A DNA stretch of 64,000 nt from Candidatus Nitrotoga sp. CP45 (GTDB lineage: Bacteria > Pseudomonadota > Gammaproteobacteria > Burkholderiales > Gallionellaceae): assembly GCA_945874105.1 (NCBI GenBank), contig CAMCFJ010000004.1, positions 60,448-124,447 on the forward strand. The letters are read 5' to 3'. Position numbers and translations under genes: made by a program. Under the pieces are notes generated by a model. That model was not told the origin of the DNA. It did not search any database and was given only the letters and a program-made list of their open reading frames with translations. How positions within the stretch are numbered: position 1 is the stretch's first letter; each line of letters opens with the position of its first letter. This document shows, piece by piece, positions 20,882 to 31,045 of this stretch.

Positions 20882-21643
20882 ATGGTCAAAGAAAGAGAAA
20901 TCCCGTTAAAGATAGAGCTGTTATCAGATGGTGAGAGTAGTGAATTTCGCATACACTCGAAAAAGGAAATTCAGTCCATCCTGCGCGGAATAGCGAGAAC
21001 AGGCGCACTTGCGGCACTCTACTACGACGATCAAAATGATTTCATCCTGACCACACTGCTTGGAGTTGACGAGCATAATGTGTGGCTGGATGTCAGCCCT
21101 AGGGAGACAGACAATCAACGTATTCTGCCAAGCGATAAAATAATTTTCGTCAGTTCGCACCTGCAGGTGAAAGTGCAGTTCATAGCACACAACATCGATA
21201 ATGTTTTATTTCAAAATAAAAAAGTTTTTTGTTTGCCAATGCCGAATAGCCTGTTGTACTTACAGCGACGCGAGTATTTCCGCTTGCTCGTACCCGTGAA
21301 AAAACCGCTCACCTGTATCATTCCAGCCAAGCCGAGCGCACCTGTTCTCAATAACTCTCCAACCATCATGGATATTAGTGTTGGAGGAGTGGCACTGCAA
21401 TGCCAAGAGAACGACACCGAATTTCGGCCGGGGAAGATTTATTCAGCCTGCAACATTAATCTGCCAAATATTGGCATGCTAACGGCCACGATACTGGTGA
21501 AGAATATTTTTATAATCACCATGCGCAATGGCGAGGTCAAGAAGCGTGCCGGCTGCGAATTCATTCACTTGAATGGTACGATGGCCATCCTGCTACAACG
21601 CTATATTGCCCATCTGCAAAGCGAAAGCCTGGCACAGCGCTAA
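20882..21643 (+). CDS. ycgR: YcgR-like flagellar brake protein (YcgR N-terminal and PilZ domain)
   Basis: LYLQRREYFRLLVPVKKPLTCIIP...IMDISVGGVALQCQEN (PilZ); probable start ATG 20882. Confidence 0.88.
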   Translation: MVKEREIPLKIELLSDGESSEFRIHSKKEIQSILRGIARTGALAALYYDDQNDFILTTLLGVDEHNVWLDVSPRETDNQRILPSDKIIFVSSHLQVKVQFIAHNIDNVLFQNKKVFCLPMPNSLLYLQRREYFRLLVPVKKPLTCIIPAKPSAPVLNNSPTIMDISVGGVALQCQENDTEFRPGKIYSACNINLPNIGMLTATILVKNIFIITMRNGEVKKRAGCEFIHLNGTMAILLQRYIAHLQSESLAQR

Positions 21644-21742
21644 TAATTAGAGCACTCGTACACAAATCATTTTCACGCAGCTTTGCTGCACTGCCAAGTA
21701 TCTGCAAGATGTTGGATTTGGAAAATTCCACAAGGGGATTAC

Positions 21743-22321
21743 ATGAGGGGAATGTGTGGCTGGTTAGGTAGCGAAAGAGATCCCATTCTTGCTAAGGAAA
21801 TAACTGATGCCATGGTGAATGCCATGACTGACGAAAAAATCGATTCGACGCACGTCCTTTATGGATGCAGTGAGGGGTTAGCGGCTTGGTCAAAAATTGA
21901 CCAGGCAAGTTACCATGAAGAAGGTTCGCTTAAGGTTGCTATTGTCGGCAATGTATATTGGGGAAGTGATTAGTTAAATGAGCTGGCTCAAGAAATATCT
22001 GCTGCCGTTGCAATGGCCAAGGTCTATTCCCGATTAGGGAAGGCATTTCTTGAGGATATGCATGGAGCCTTTTGCGTTGCCGTTATCGACGCACAGGAAG
22101 GCACGGCCATTGCCGCCATTGATCGATTGGGTATTTATTCCATTTGCTATGCCGCGCCACGGGGCCATTTTATTTTCGCGACCAGCACAAACGGGGTAGT
22201 CGCTCATCCCGATATGGAGCGAGTGATTGACCCTCAAGCGATATTTAATTATTTATTTTTTCATTCAGTTCGCGGATTCAAGTTGGAAGTGCAACCACTA
22301 GCGGTTGCACTTCCAACTTGA
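21743..22321 (+). pseudogene. Truncated asparagine-synthase-like class II glutamine amidotransferase with in-frame TAG
   Basis: MRGMCGWLGSERDP...VGNVYWGSD*LNELAQEISAAVAMAKVYSRLGKAFLEDMHGAFCVAVIDAQEGTAIAAIDRLGIYSICYAAPRGHFIFATSTNGVVAHPDMERVIDPQAIFNYLFFHSV; the two track ORFs are in the same frame, separated only by TAG at 21971-21973; synthase domain absent. Confidence 0.82.
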
Positions 22322-22329
22322 ATCCGCGA
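22270..22329. repeat. 60-bp near-perfect palindrome (inverted repeat, 27-bp arms)
   Basis: tcgcggattcaagttggaagtgcaacc-actagc-ggttgcacttccaacttgaatccgcga. Confidence 0.95.
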
Positions 22330-22461
22330 TTCTATTTGCCCGCTATATATTTTTCATAATATACTCGTAAAGTAATCATTGATCGAAATCAAAGTAGTAC
22401 AGGTTTCGACATGTGCCAAACAGCGATAACACTCGCTTTAACTCAACTGGAGGAAACATCA

Positions 22462-23103
22462 ATGTGGAAACTCTATCGGGCAGATTTGCTTGGAAAAGAA
22501 CTTGAAACCAACCTGCACCAAACAATCGTCGACGCGCGCGCAAAGCGGCATAAAGCTCTCTCAGTGGAGCATTTACTGCTGGCCATGTTGGATAATGCTT
22601 CAGCGATAGAGGCGTTACAGTCCCGCGGAGTGGACATTGAAGAATTGCGCGTTTTACTGCTTGATTTTGTCGATAAAAACACACCTATTACACCCGATAG
22701 CGACGAAATCAATACGCAGCCTACACTCGCCTTCCATCGCGTAATCCAAAGCGCAATTCTGCAAGTAAAATCAACTAACAAGAAAGAGGTATCCGGCAGA
22801 AATGTTCTGGTTTTCCTACTTAATGAGTATGATTCCCATGCTGTATCCCTCCTTAACCAGCGCACCATATACACGCTGGACGAAGGCACAGAAAAGAACG
22901 ATAGCGGCGCAGTTTCTAACGTGTATAGCAATAAAGGCATCGTCGATCCTCACGACGTGCATCGTGTTGCCAAGAACGAATCACTACTAGCTGCTGGACT
23001 TATGCCGAAGGTGAGCATAGATGAGACTGGCGCAAACCTGGGCTACTACAGTACCGATTTGGGCGGCGACACGCTCGCCGCATTGGCCAATGCGGCGCGT
23101 TAA
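22462..23103 (+). CDS. Stand-alone Clp_N (ClpA N-domain-like) protein without AAA+ modules
   Basis: ETNLHQTIVDARAKRHKALSVEHLLLAMLDNASAIEALQSRGVDIEELRVLLLDF...FHRVIQSAILQVKSTNKKEVSGRNVLVFLLNEYDSHAVSLLNQ; RBS GGAGG before ATG 22462. Confidence 0.82.
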   Translation: MWKLYRADLLGKELETNLHQTIVDARAKRHKALSVEHLLLAMLDNASAIEALQSRGVDIEELRVLLLDFVDKNTPITPDSDEINTQPTLAFHRVIQSAILQVKSTNKKEVSGRNVLVFLLNEYDSHAVSLLNQRTIYTLDEGTEKNDSGAVSNVYSNKGIVDPHDVHRVAKNESLLAAGLMPKVSIDETGANLGYYSTDLGGDTLAALANAAR

Positions 23104-23277
23104 TGATTGCCTAGAATAATGGCTGCCCTATTGCTTATTCCGTTACGAAATAAGCAATAGGGCAACTACATCAAGAATCAGATTATCTTCCAAACTAATT
23201 CAGCTTTGAATTGACCACTCAAACTCTTAGGGTCAATGACACACATTGACAGCCATTTCTATCCGGGAAACACCCGC

Positions 23278-23631
23278 TTAAATAACTGTATGTGCATTTG
23301 GATCTACAAAAAGCTGGGGCAATCCCGCGATCTTACATCCTTGCTGCGCCGGACCTGAAGGGAACAGATCATACAAATACGGGCTCTTACCTTTTTCTTC
23401 GCCAAATTCCTCGCTGACTGCTTGGGTTAATTCACGAATATTTGGGGAGCTTTGATGTTGTTTGTAGTACGCGCGCAAAAATTTGATAATTTCCCAGTGA
23501 TTATCGGTCATTTCCAACTCTTCGATCTGTGCAATGAATTTCGCTATATCCATGTTCCAGTCGTCAAAATTAACGAGATAACCTTCCGTGTCGGTTTCAA
23601 AGTTTTTTCCATTAACATCGATGCTGGGCAT
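23278..23631 (-). CDS. DsrC/TusE-family protein
   Basis: MPSIDVNGKNFETDTEGYLVNFDDWNMDIAKFIAQIEELEMTDNHWEIIKFLRAYYKQHQSSPNIRELTQAV...YLYDLFPSGPAQQGCKIAGLPQLFVDPNAHTVI*. Confidence 0.92.
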   Translation of the reverse strand: MPSIDVNGKNFETDTEGYLVNFDDWNMDIAKFIAQIEELEMTDNHWEIIKFLRAYYKQHQSSPNIRELTQAVSEEFGEEKGKSPYLYDLFPSGPAQQGCKIAGLPQLFVDPNAHTVI

Positions 23632-23859
23632 AATTTTTTCCTGTTTGACAATTTAAAGCGCAACAATTTATACGATAACCACAGACAATTTTGCCGATAG
23701 CAGCAAGGCCGTCAAAGCCGCCGCAGTCTATGTAAAGTGGCACCTTCAGTCAAGACAATAAACAACGGTCACCTAATTTTCAAAATTGTGCAGCTTCTTA
23801 AAAATGCAGAGCGGGCTAATAAGCATTTGCCTCTCCTTTATATCAAAGGCCCAGGCGAA

Positions 23860-26017
23860 TTATTTCAACAGCGACAGCACATTGTTTGGCAATTGGTTTG
23901 CTTGTGCCAGCATCGCGGTACCTGCTTGTTGCAGGATCTGGTTACGGGTCAGTTGTGCAGTTTCTGCCGCAAAGTCAGCATCTAAAATCCGGCTACGTGC
24001 AGAAGAAAGGTTCTCTGACGACGCAGACAGACTGGACACCACGCTGGCAAAGCGGTTTTGCAAGGCACCCATGCTGCCGCGTATCGTGCTGACCTGACTT
24101 AGCGCACCGTCAATCAGCGAAATCGCACTATTTGCACCTGCTACCGTGGAAATATCCACCGTATTAATTGCAGTCAGACCAACATTGGCGGCACTCAAGC
24201 CCGCAGCAGCGGGAGATGTTCCGCCTATGCTGAACGTGTTGGCAGAGTTAAGTGCCAACGTTCCCTTGGTGCTGCTGGTTGCATAAGTCCCACTGATGCC
24301 AATTACAAAACCACTGGTCACTGCGCCAGCGGTACCGAGGGTTATTGGTTCCGTCGGCGAATTCACAATATTAGCGCCGCCGTACAGAGTATTAGTCACG
24401 GAAACCGCACCATTGAGCCTGGAGGTAAACCCCACCGTGCCATTGCCCGCAGACTGTTGGGCCGAGATGGCCGAGGCGAGGTTGGTGGCCGTCAAAATGT
24501 CGTTTGCGGCTGCACTAGCCCCGCCAGCACCCAGTTTTACCTGGATGTTGCCTGAGGTAGCCACCGCGACCGCATTGTGCTGCGTGAATTCGTAAGTAAG
24601 GCCACCGATATTCAGGGTATCGCCAATTGCAACCCCTGCACCTGCTGTACCTTGTGTCCATGAACCCGCATTGGCGGTTACCGCTGCGGAAGCCAGGCCG
24701 TTGGAATACGCAGTCGATTTCACGTTGCTTTTTGCGGTCAGAACCACACCGGAAAACACGCCCCCAACGGTGAATGCGTTTGTTACCGTGCTGTTCAAGC
24801 CGAGTGCGGCTCTGACATTGGTTCCTTGGTTAGTACCGCTAGAGTTGTCGATTCGGATGTTGGTAGCACTGTTGGCGCCAGCGCTATAGGTGAAAGTAAC
24901 GCCAGCCACAGTCAATGTGTCGGCGGCAGTGGCGTTGGCAGAGAAAGAAGAATGAGTGACTACTTGGCGGACACCTGAGGCAATGGTGATGGTACTGCTG
25001 CCGAAGGATTTCGTTGCGCCTGCCATTTCCAGACCGGTGGCATTCTCCACGCGAGTAGCGCCGTCAGCCGTTGTGGCTGCATTGGTGGTGATGTCGATTG
25101 TTTTGCCGGTGTTGGACGTAAGTGTTAGCGCGCCAGTACCGCCGTTTGCAACTGCTGTAACGCCAGTTTGGGTCGATACCGCATTGATTGCGGCAGCGAC
25201 GTTGCTGCCTTGTGTCGCGACATTGCTGGAGCCTGCAACCGCACCAACGCTTACGCCATTGATGACCAAGTCGCCGGATTGCAGCGATTGGTTGCGTAGC
25301 AAGGGATTGGAGACAGAGCTGGTCACTACGGTGGAGGCTGAGGAGGTAACACCGGTTTGGTTGGATGTACCGTTGATGGCAGCAGAAATCGCTTCGGCTG
25401 AACCTGAAGTTGAGCTACCCACGTCAAAGCCGTTTAATGTTAATTGACCTGCTGTGAGCGCAGTGCCGCTTACTGCCGAAATACTGTTGCTGGCGACTTG
25501 GTAAGAGCCAAGCGCCGATGTTTGTGAGTTGCCCGTGCTGGCTGTAATAGTCTGATTGGCGTTTGCACCGACCTGGAACTGGGCTGCCGTGAACGTGCCA
25601 TCAAGAATGTTCTGACCGTTGAATTGGGAAGTGGTCGCAACACGCTGTATTTCAGCGAGTAATTGTGTCACTTCAGCGTTGAGCGAAGTGCGGTCAGATG
25701 AAGAATTAGTCGAGTTTGGCAGATTGAATCGCCAGCTCGCGTATACGTTGCAGGTTGTTGCCAACCTCGGCCAATCCACCTTCAGCGGTTTGCGCCAAAG
25801 AGACGCCGTCGTTGGCATTACGCGCAGCCTGATTGAGACCGCGGATTTGTGATGTCATGCGTTCGGTAATCGCCATACCTGCGGCATCGTCCTTAGCGCT
25901 ATTGATGCGCAGGCCCGAAGATAAGCGCTGCAAAGAAGTTTGCAGTGCGCTTTGCGAGGCGCCTAGGTTGAGCTGTGCATTCAGGGACGCAATGTTGGTA
26001 TTAATAACCGCAGGCAT
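23860..26017 (-). pseudogene. Second flagellin gene (inverted copy), frameshifted near codon 100
   Basis: N-terminal ORF 25706-26017 ([15 protein letters not shown]...[11 protein letters not shown]) continues in another frame in ORF 23860-25818 ([16 protein letters not shown]...[12 protein letters not shown]); closely similar to 13546-15699. Confidence 0.92.
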
Positions 26018-26108
26018 AGGGATACTCTGTTATCTGGTTTTTCAGCATGGGTGCCGTTTATTTTGGTTTGCCTTGTTTTGCCAAGCAAATCAAGAGTCAT
26101 CAGACAGG

Positions 26109-26135
26109 CTATCGGCAAGTGCGGAAAAAACTTTA
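26109..26135 (-). promoter_or_regulatory. Putative sigma-28 promoter of flagellin copy 2
   Basis: Reverse strand TAAAGTTT-N11-GCCGATAG, 15/16 match to TAAAGTTT-N11-GCCGATAA. Confidence 0.85.
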
Positions 26136-26228
26136 TGGAGGAGGAGCTCTTTGAAAACCGCTACTGGCAATTTAAATCCTAGTGATTGCCTGGCTGTAAT
26201 CTAAATGTGACTCTATGCATTACTATGT

Positions 26229-27805
<1,577 letters not shown>

Positions 27806-27991
27806 TTAACAGTGGCGCATCTGTTTGTCGAGGGTAAAATACAGTCAGGTCGAATACAGCCAGTCAAATACAAACATATAGCCACCCAGCTTGAGGTACT
27901 TGATTTGTCCTGTTTAACTCAGTCCTTGATCTGTTGGGCTCCACTATCCCAGTCGGCCTCAATATTACAAACAGGGTAGAATACAAACGAT

Positions 27992-28945
27992 ATGATGACT
28001 TGGCTACTTTCCGCTCTGCTACTACTTTCTACTCCAAGCGCGGGCGCGATGGAACTGCCCGGCATCCCCGGATTCATTGACGAAATGGTAATAAAACACC
28101 AGTTCAAGCGTGACGAACTGGAGCAGATGTTTCAACGCGCGCAATACCGCCAAGCTGTCATCAATTTCATTTCCGCGCCAACTACTATCAAACCTTGGCC
28201 ACAATACCGAGCCGCTTTCACCGACAATAAACACATAAGCGATGGACTAAAGTTTTGGCAAAACCATATCAACGCACTGCAACGTGCTGAAAAAGAATAC
28301 GGTGTTCCGCAGGAATTGATCGTCGCGGTGATTGGTGTGGAAACAAATTACGGCCGCAACACAGGCAAGTTCAATACATTGGATGCGCTTACTACCTTAG
28401 CCTTCGACTATCCGCGTCGTGCTGATTTTTTCCGCAGCGAATTGGAGCAATACCTGCTACTGGCACGCGAACAAAATTTCGAACCATTCAAAATACAAGG
28501 CTCCTATGCAGGTGCATTGGGCATTCCGCAATTCATGCCGAGCAGTTACCGAAATCATGCAGTAGACTTTAACAACGATGGAGCAGTTAATTTACTCAAT
28601 GACCCGGAGGACTCCATCGGTAGCGTAGCAAATTATTTCAAACAATATGGCTGGCAGAGTGGCGAACCTGTGGCGACTCGTGTCAAGTTAAGCGAAAAGA
28701 GTGAATTAAACATCAAAGAAACGCACAGCATGGCAACTTGGGCTGAGATGGGAGTGATTCCAGTGGCGCAAACCGCAGACCTGAATTCTGCATGGCTGCT
28801 GGATTTTACAGTCCCCGACGGCAAGGAATTCTGGCTGGCATTTAAAAATTTTCAAGTCATCATGCTTTACAACAACAACATCTTCTACGCTATGTCAGTG
28901 CACCAACTTGCCGATGCTCTCCACGATGCGCGAACCCTGAATTAA
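27992..28945 (+). CDS. mltB: Lytic murein transglycosylase B
   Basis: AVIGVETNYGRNTGKFNTLDALTTLAFDYPRRADFFRSELEQYLLL, GSYAGALGIPQFMPSSYRNHAVDFNNDG. Confidence 0.94.
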   Translation: MMTWLLSALLLLSTPSAGAMELPGIPGFIDEMVIKHQFKRDELEQMFQRAQYRQAVINFISAPTTIKPWPQYRAAFTDNKHISDGLKFWQNHINALQRAEKEYGVPQELIVAVIGVETNYGRNTGKFNTLDALTTLAFDYPRRADFFRSELEQYLLLAREQNFEPFKIQGSYAGALGIPQFMPSSYRNHAVDFNNDGAVNLLNDPEDSIGSVANYFKQYGWQSGEPVATRVKLSEKSELNIKETHSMATWAEMGVIPVAQTADLNSAWLLDFTVPDGKEFWLAFKNFQVIMLYNNNIFYAMSVHQLADALHDARTLN

Positions 28946-28958
28946 ATCAATATAAATA

Positions 28959-30473
28959 ATGGGGATTTTTATAACCGCTGATACTGCAGGAACAGAGGGG
29001 GGGCTTGCTGCCACCGCTTTAGGACGATTTCGGCACAATCCAAAATCATTCCTGAAGCTGATTCTGCTCGGATTTACACTTGTCGGTCTGCCGCTTATTG
29101 TTGCGCTTATTAATAGCGCAATATCCATCGACCGTTTGGCAGACCAAAGTCGCAAGGCTGTATATCAGGCAGTTCAAATTACGCTGGCCAGCCATGCTTT
29201 AACAAATGAAATTAATTTAATGGAACGAAGCGTACGACAGACGCTTATTCTTGGTGATGAATCCTTGCTAGAGGGATATTTTCAAGCACACACAAAATTT
29301 GGGAAAACAGTCACAAATCTTTTCCAACTTTCATCGCGCACTGAGCAGAAGCAAATGTTGGAGCAGATGCAATCGCTGGAAGTCGCTGTTTTTAAAAAGG
29401 TATCGACTACTAGCCAATATCCAAACAAACTACGCGGGCTGGTTCAAAGCTTCGCGCCACTGCTGGATTCGGCAAGCAGCTTTTCTGCCGTCGGTTATGC
29501 TTTGATAGAACTTGAGGTGGATGAAATGCAGAATATGGCAGGGCATGCACACGCCGTTATGGTTTGGGAGTTGTTTGCTTTGATCCCGTTCGCGATTATG
29601 TTGGCACTTGGATTCTCTGTGTTGATTACACGTCCAATTCGTCAAATTGATGAAGCTATCCGAAACATGGGACAGGGTGAGTTATCAAAAGTAGTACGTG
29701 TCGATGGCCCACAGGATTTAATGTACCTTGGCGAACGCCTTGATTGGATGCGTCGGCGCTTGCTTAAACTGGAAGAGCAAAAATCCAAATTTCTGCAACA
29801 CGTTTCTCACGAGCTCAAAACACCCCTCACATCAATGCGCGAAGGTGCGGACTTGCTTGCAGAAGGTGTAGCTGGGGAGCTGACCGTAAAACAACAGCAG
29901 ATCGCAAAAATCCTTCATAGCAACAGCATGCAATTGCAAAAACGCATCGAAGATTTATTGAGTTACAGCGCATTGCAAACCGAGAAATCTGCGCTTATTA
30001 AACATCAAACAAATTTTTCGGGCATTTTGAATGTCGTATTGCAAGATCATAACCTCGCCATTATAAATAAAAACCTGAATATCGATCTAGCTTGCACCGA
30101 ATTGATGATCGATTGTGACGAACAAAAAGTCAGAATCATAATTGACAACCTTTTATCAAATGCCGTGAAATTTTCCCCACTCGGCGGCCGCATCAAAATA
30201 TGGACAAACCAGGTGGACGATTCAGTACAGCTGGACATAATGGATACCGGTTCAGGCATAGACAAAATTGACCAGGACAAAGTATTCGAGCCATTTTACC
30301 AGGGGCGAAGAAGGCCCGAAAGTCACGTTAAGGGAACGGGATTGGGGCTATCCATTGCGCGTGAGTATGCACTTGCTCATGGTGGCAATATTGATCTAAT
30401 GCAACAAAAAATTGGGGCGGGTGCACATTTCCGCCTTACCTTGCCTATGCATGATCCAGAAAGTTTCTCATGA
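28959..30473 (+). CDS. Sensor histidine kinase (GlrK/QseE-like)
   Basis: HAMP, HVSHELKTPLTSMREGADLLAEGV H-box, DNLLSNAVKFSP, GTGLGLSIAREY; adjacent sigma-54 response regulator. Confidence 0.92.
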   Translation: MGIFITADTAGTEGGLAATALGRFRHNPKSFLKLILLGFTLVGLPLIVALINSAISIDRLADQSRKAVYQAVQITLASHALTNEINLMERSVRQTLILGDESLLEGYFQAHTKFGKTVTNLFQLSSRTEQKQMLEQMQSLEVAVFKKVSTTSQYPNKLRGLVQSFAPLLDSASSFSAVGYALIELEVDEMQNMAGHAHAVMVWELFALIPFAIMLALGFSVLITRPIRQIDEAIRNMGQGELSKVVRVDGPQDLMYLGERLDWMRRRLLKLEEQKSKFLQHVSHELKTPLTSMREGADLLAEGVAGELTVKQQQIAKILHSNSMQLQKRIEDLLSYSALQTEKSALIKHQTNFSGILNVVLQDHNLAIINKNLNIDLACTELMIDCDEQKVRIIIDNLLSNAVKFSPLGGRIKIWTNQVDDSVQLDIMDTGSGIDKIDQDKVFEPFYQGRRRPESHVKGTGLGLSIAREYALAHGGNIDLMQQKIGAGAHFRLTLPMHDPESFS

Positions 30474-31045
30474 GTATTACCCCAAAGAAGTCATGGGTTT
30501 TAATAGCAATGATATTAATCATTCTGAGCGCCTGTTCAATCATCCCAAACCAACGAAACCAACCGAGCCAACCAAACCAACCAAACCAACCACCTATAGT
30601 AATGTTGCCTCCTCAACCGCTTGCTATCGCACCCAGCCAACTGGAAGTATTAATGCAATATTACGATAACATCCGAAAAATGCCCGTAACAGAACTGGTC
30701 AAAGAACATGACAAGGCGAAACAAAATTTAATATTAACCAGGAGCTACAGTGCTCGAGCAGAATTGGCTTTGCTCCTTGTATTGCCCAATACATCCTTCC
30801 GCGATACTGGTGCGGCACTTAATCTACTCAATGAATGGCCGAAGGATGCGCAATTGTCGACCAGCATGCGTAGCTTCAAACATTTACTGTCAGCGCTACT
30901 TACTGAACAACAGCGTATTAACAGCAGCGTGAATGAGCTATCGCAAAAGTTGAAAGAAGAGCAAAAACATTCTGAGGTTTTAAAAAATCAGATTGATAAC
31001 ATCAAGAATATGGAAAAAAACCTTATCCTCAGGGATAAGCGTTGA
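30470..31045 (+). CDS. QseG-like lipoprotein with NQP tripeptide repeats
   Basis: Lipobox LSAC followed by SIIPNQRNQPSQPNQPNQPP; between kinase and regulator; overlapping start and stop codons. Confidence 0.65.
   Translation: MSITPKKSWVLIAMILIILSACSIIPNQRNQPSQPNQPNQPPIVMLPPQPLAIAPSQLEVLMQYYDNIRKMPVTELVKEHDKAKQNLILTRSYSARAELALLLVLPNTSFRDTGAALNLLNEWPKDAQLSTSMRSFKHLLSALLTEQQRINSSVNELSQKLKEEQKHSEVLKNQIDNIKNMEKNLILRDKR
30547..30591 (+). repeat. 9-bp tandem repeat, 5 imperfect copies
   Basis: aaaccaacg aaaccaacc gagccaacc aaaccaacc aaaccaacc. Confidence 0.9.

Noticed and set aside
22270-22329. Interpretation of the palindrome as an ordinary rho-independent terminator
   Set aside because: Arms are far longer than typical and there is no U tract immediately after either arm.
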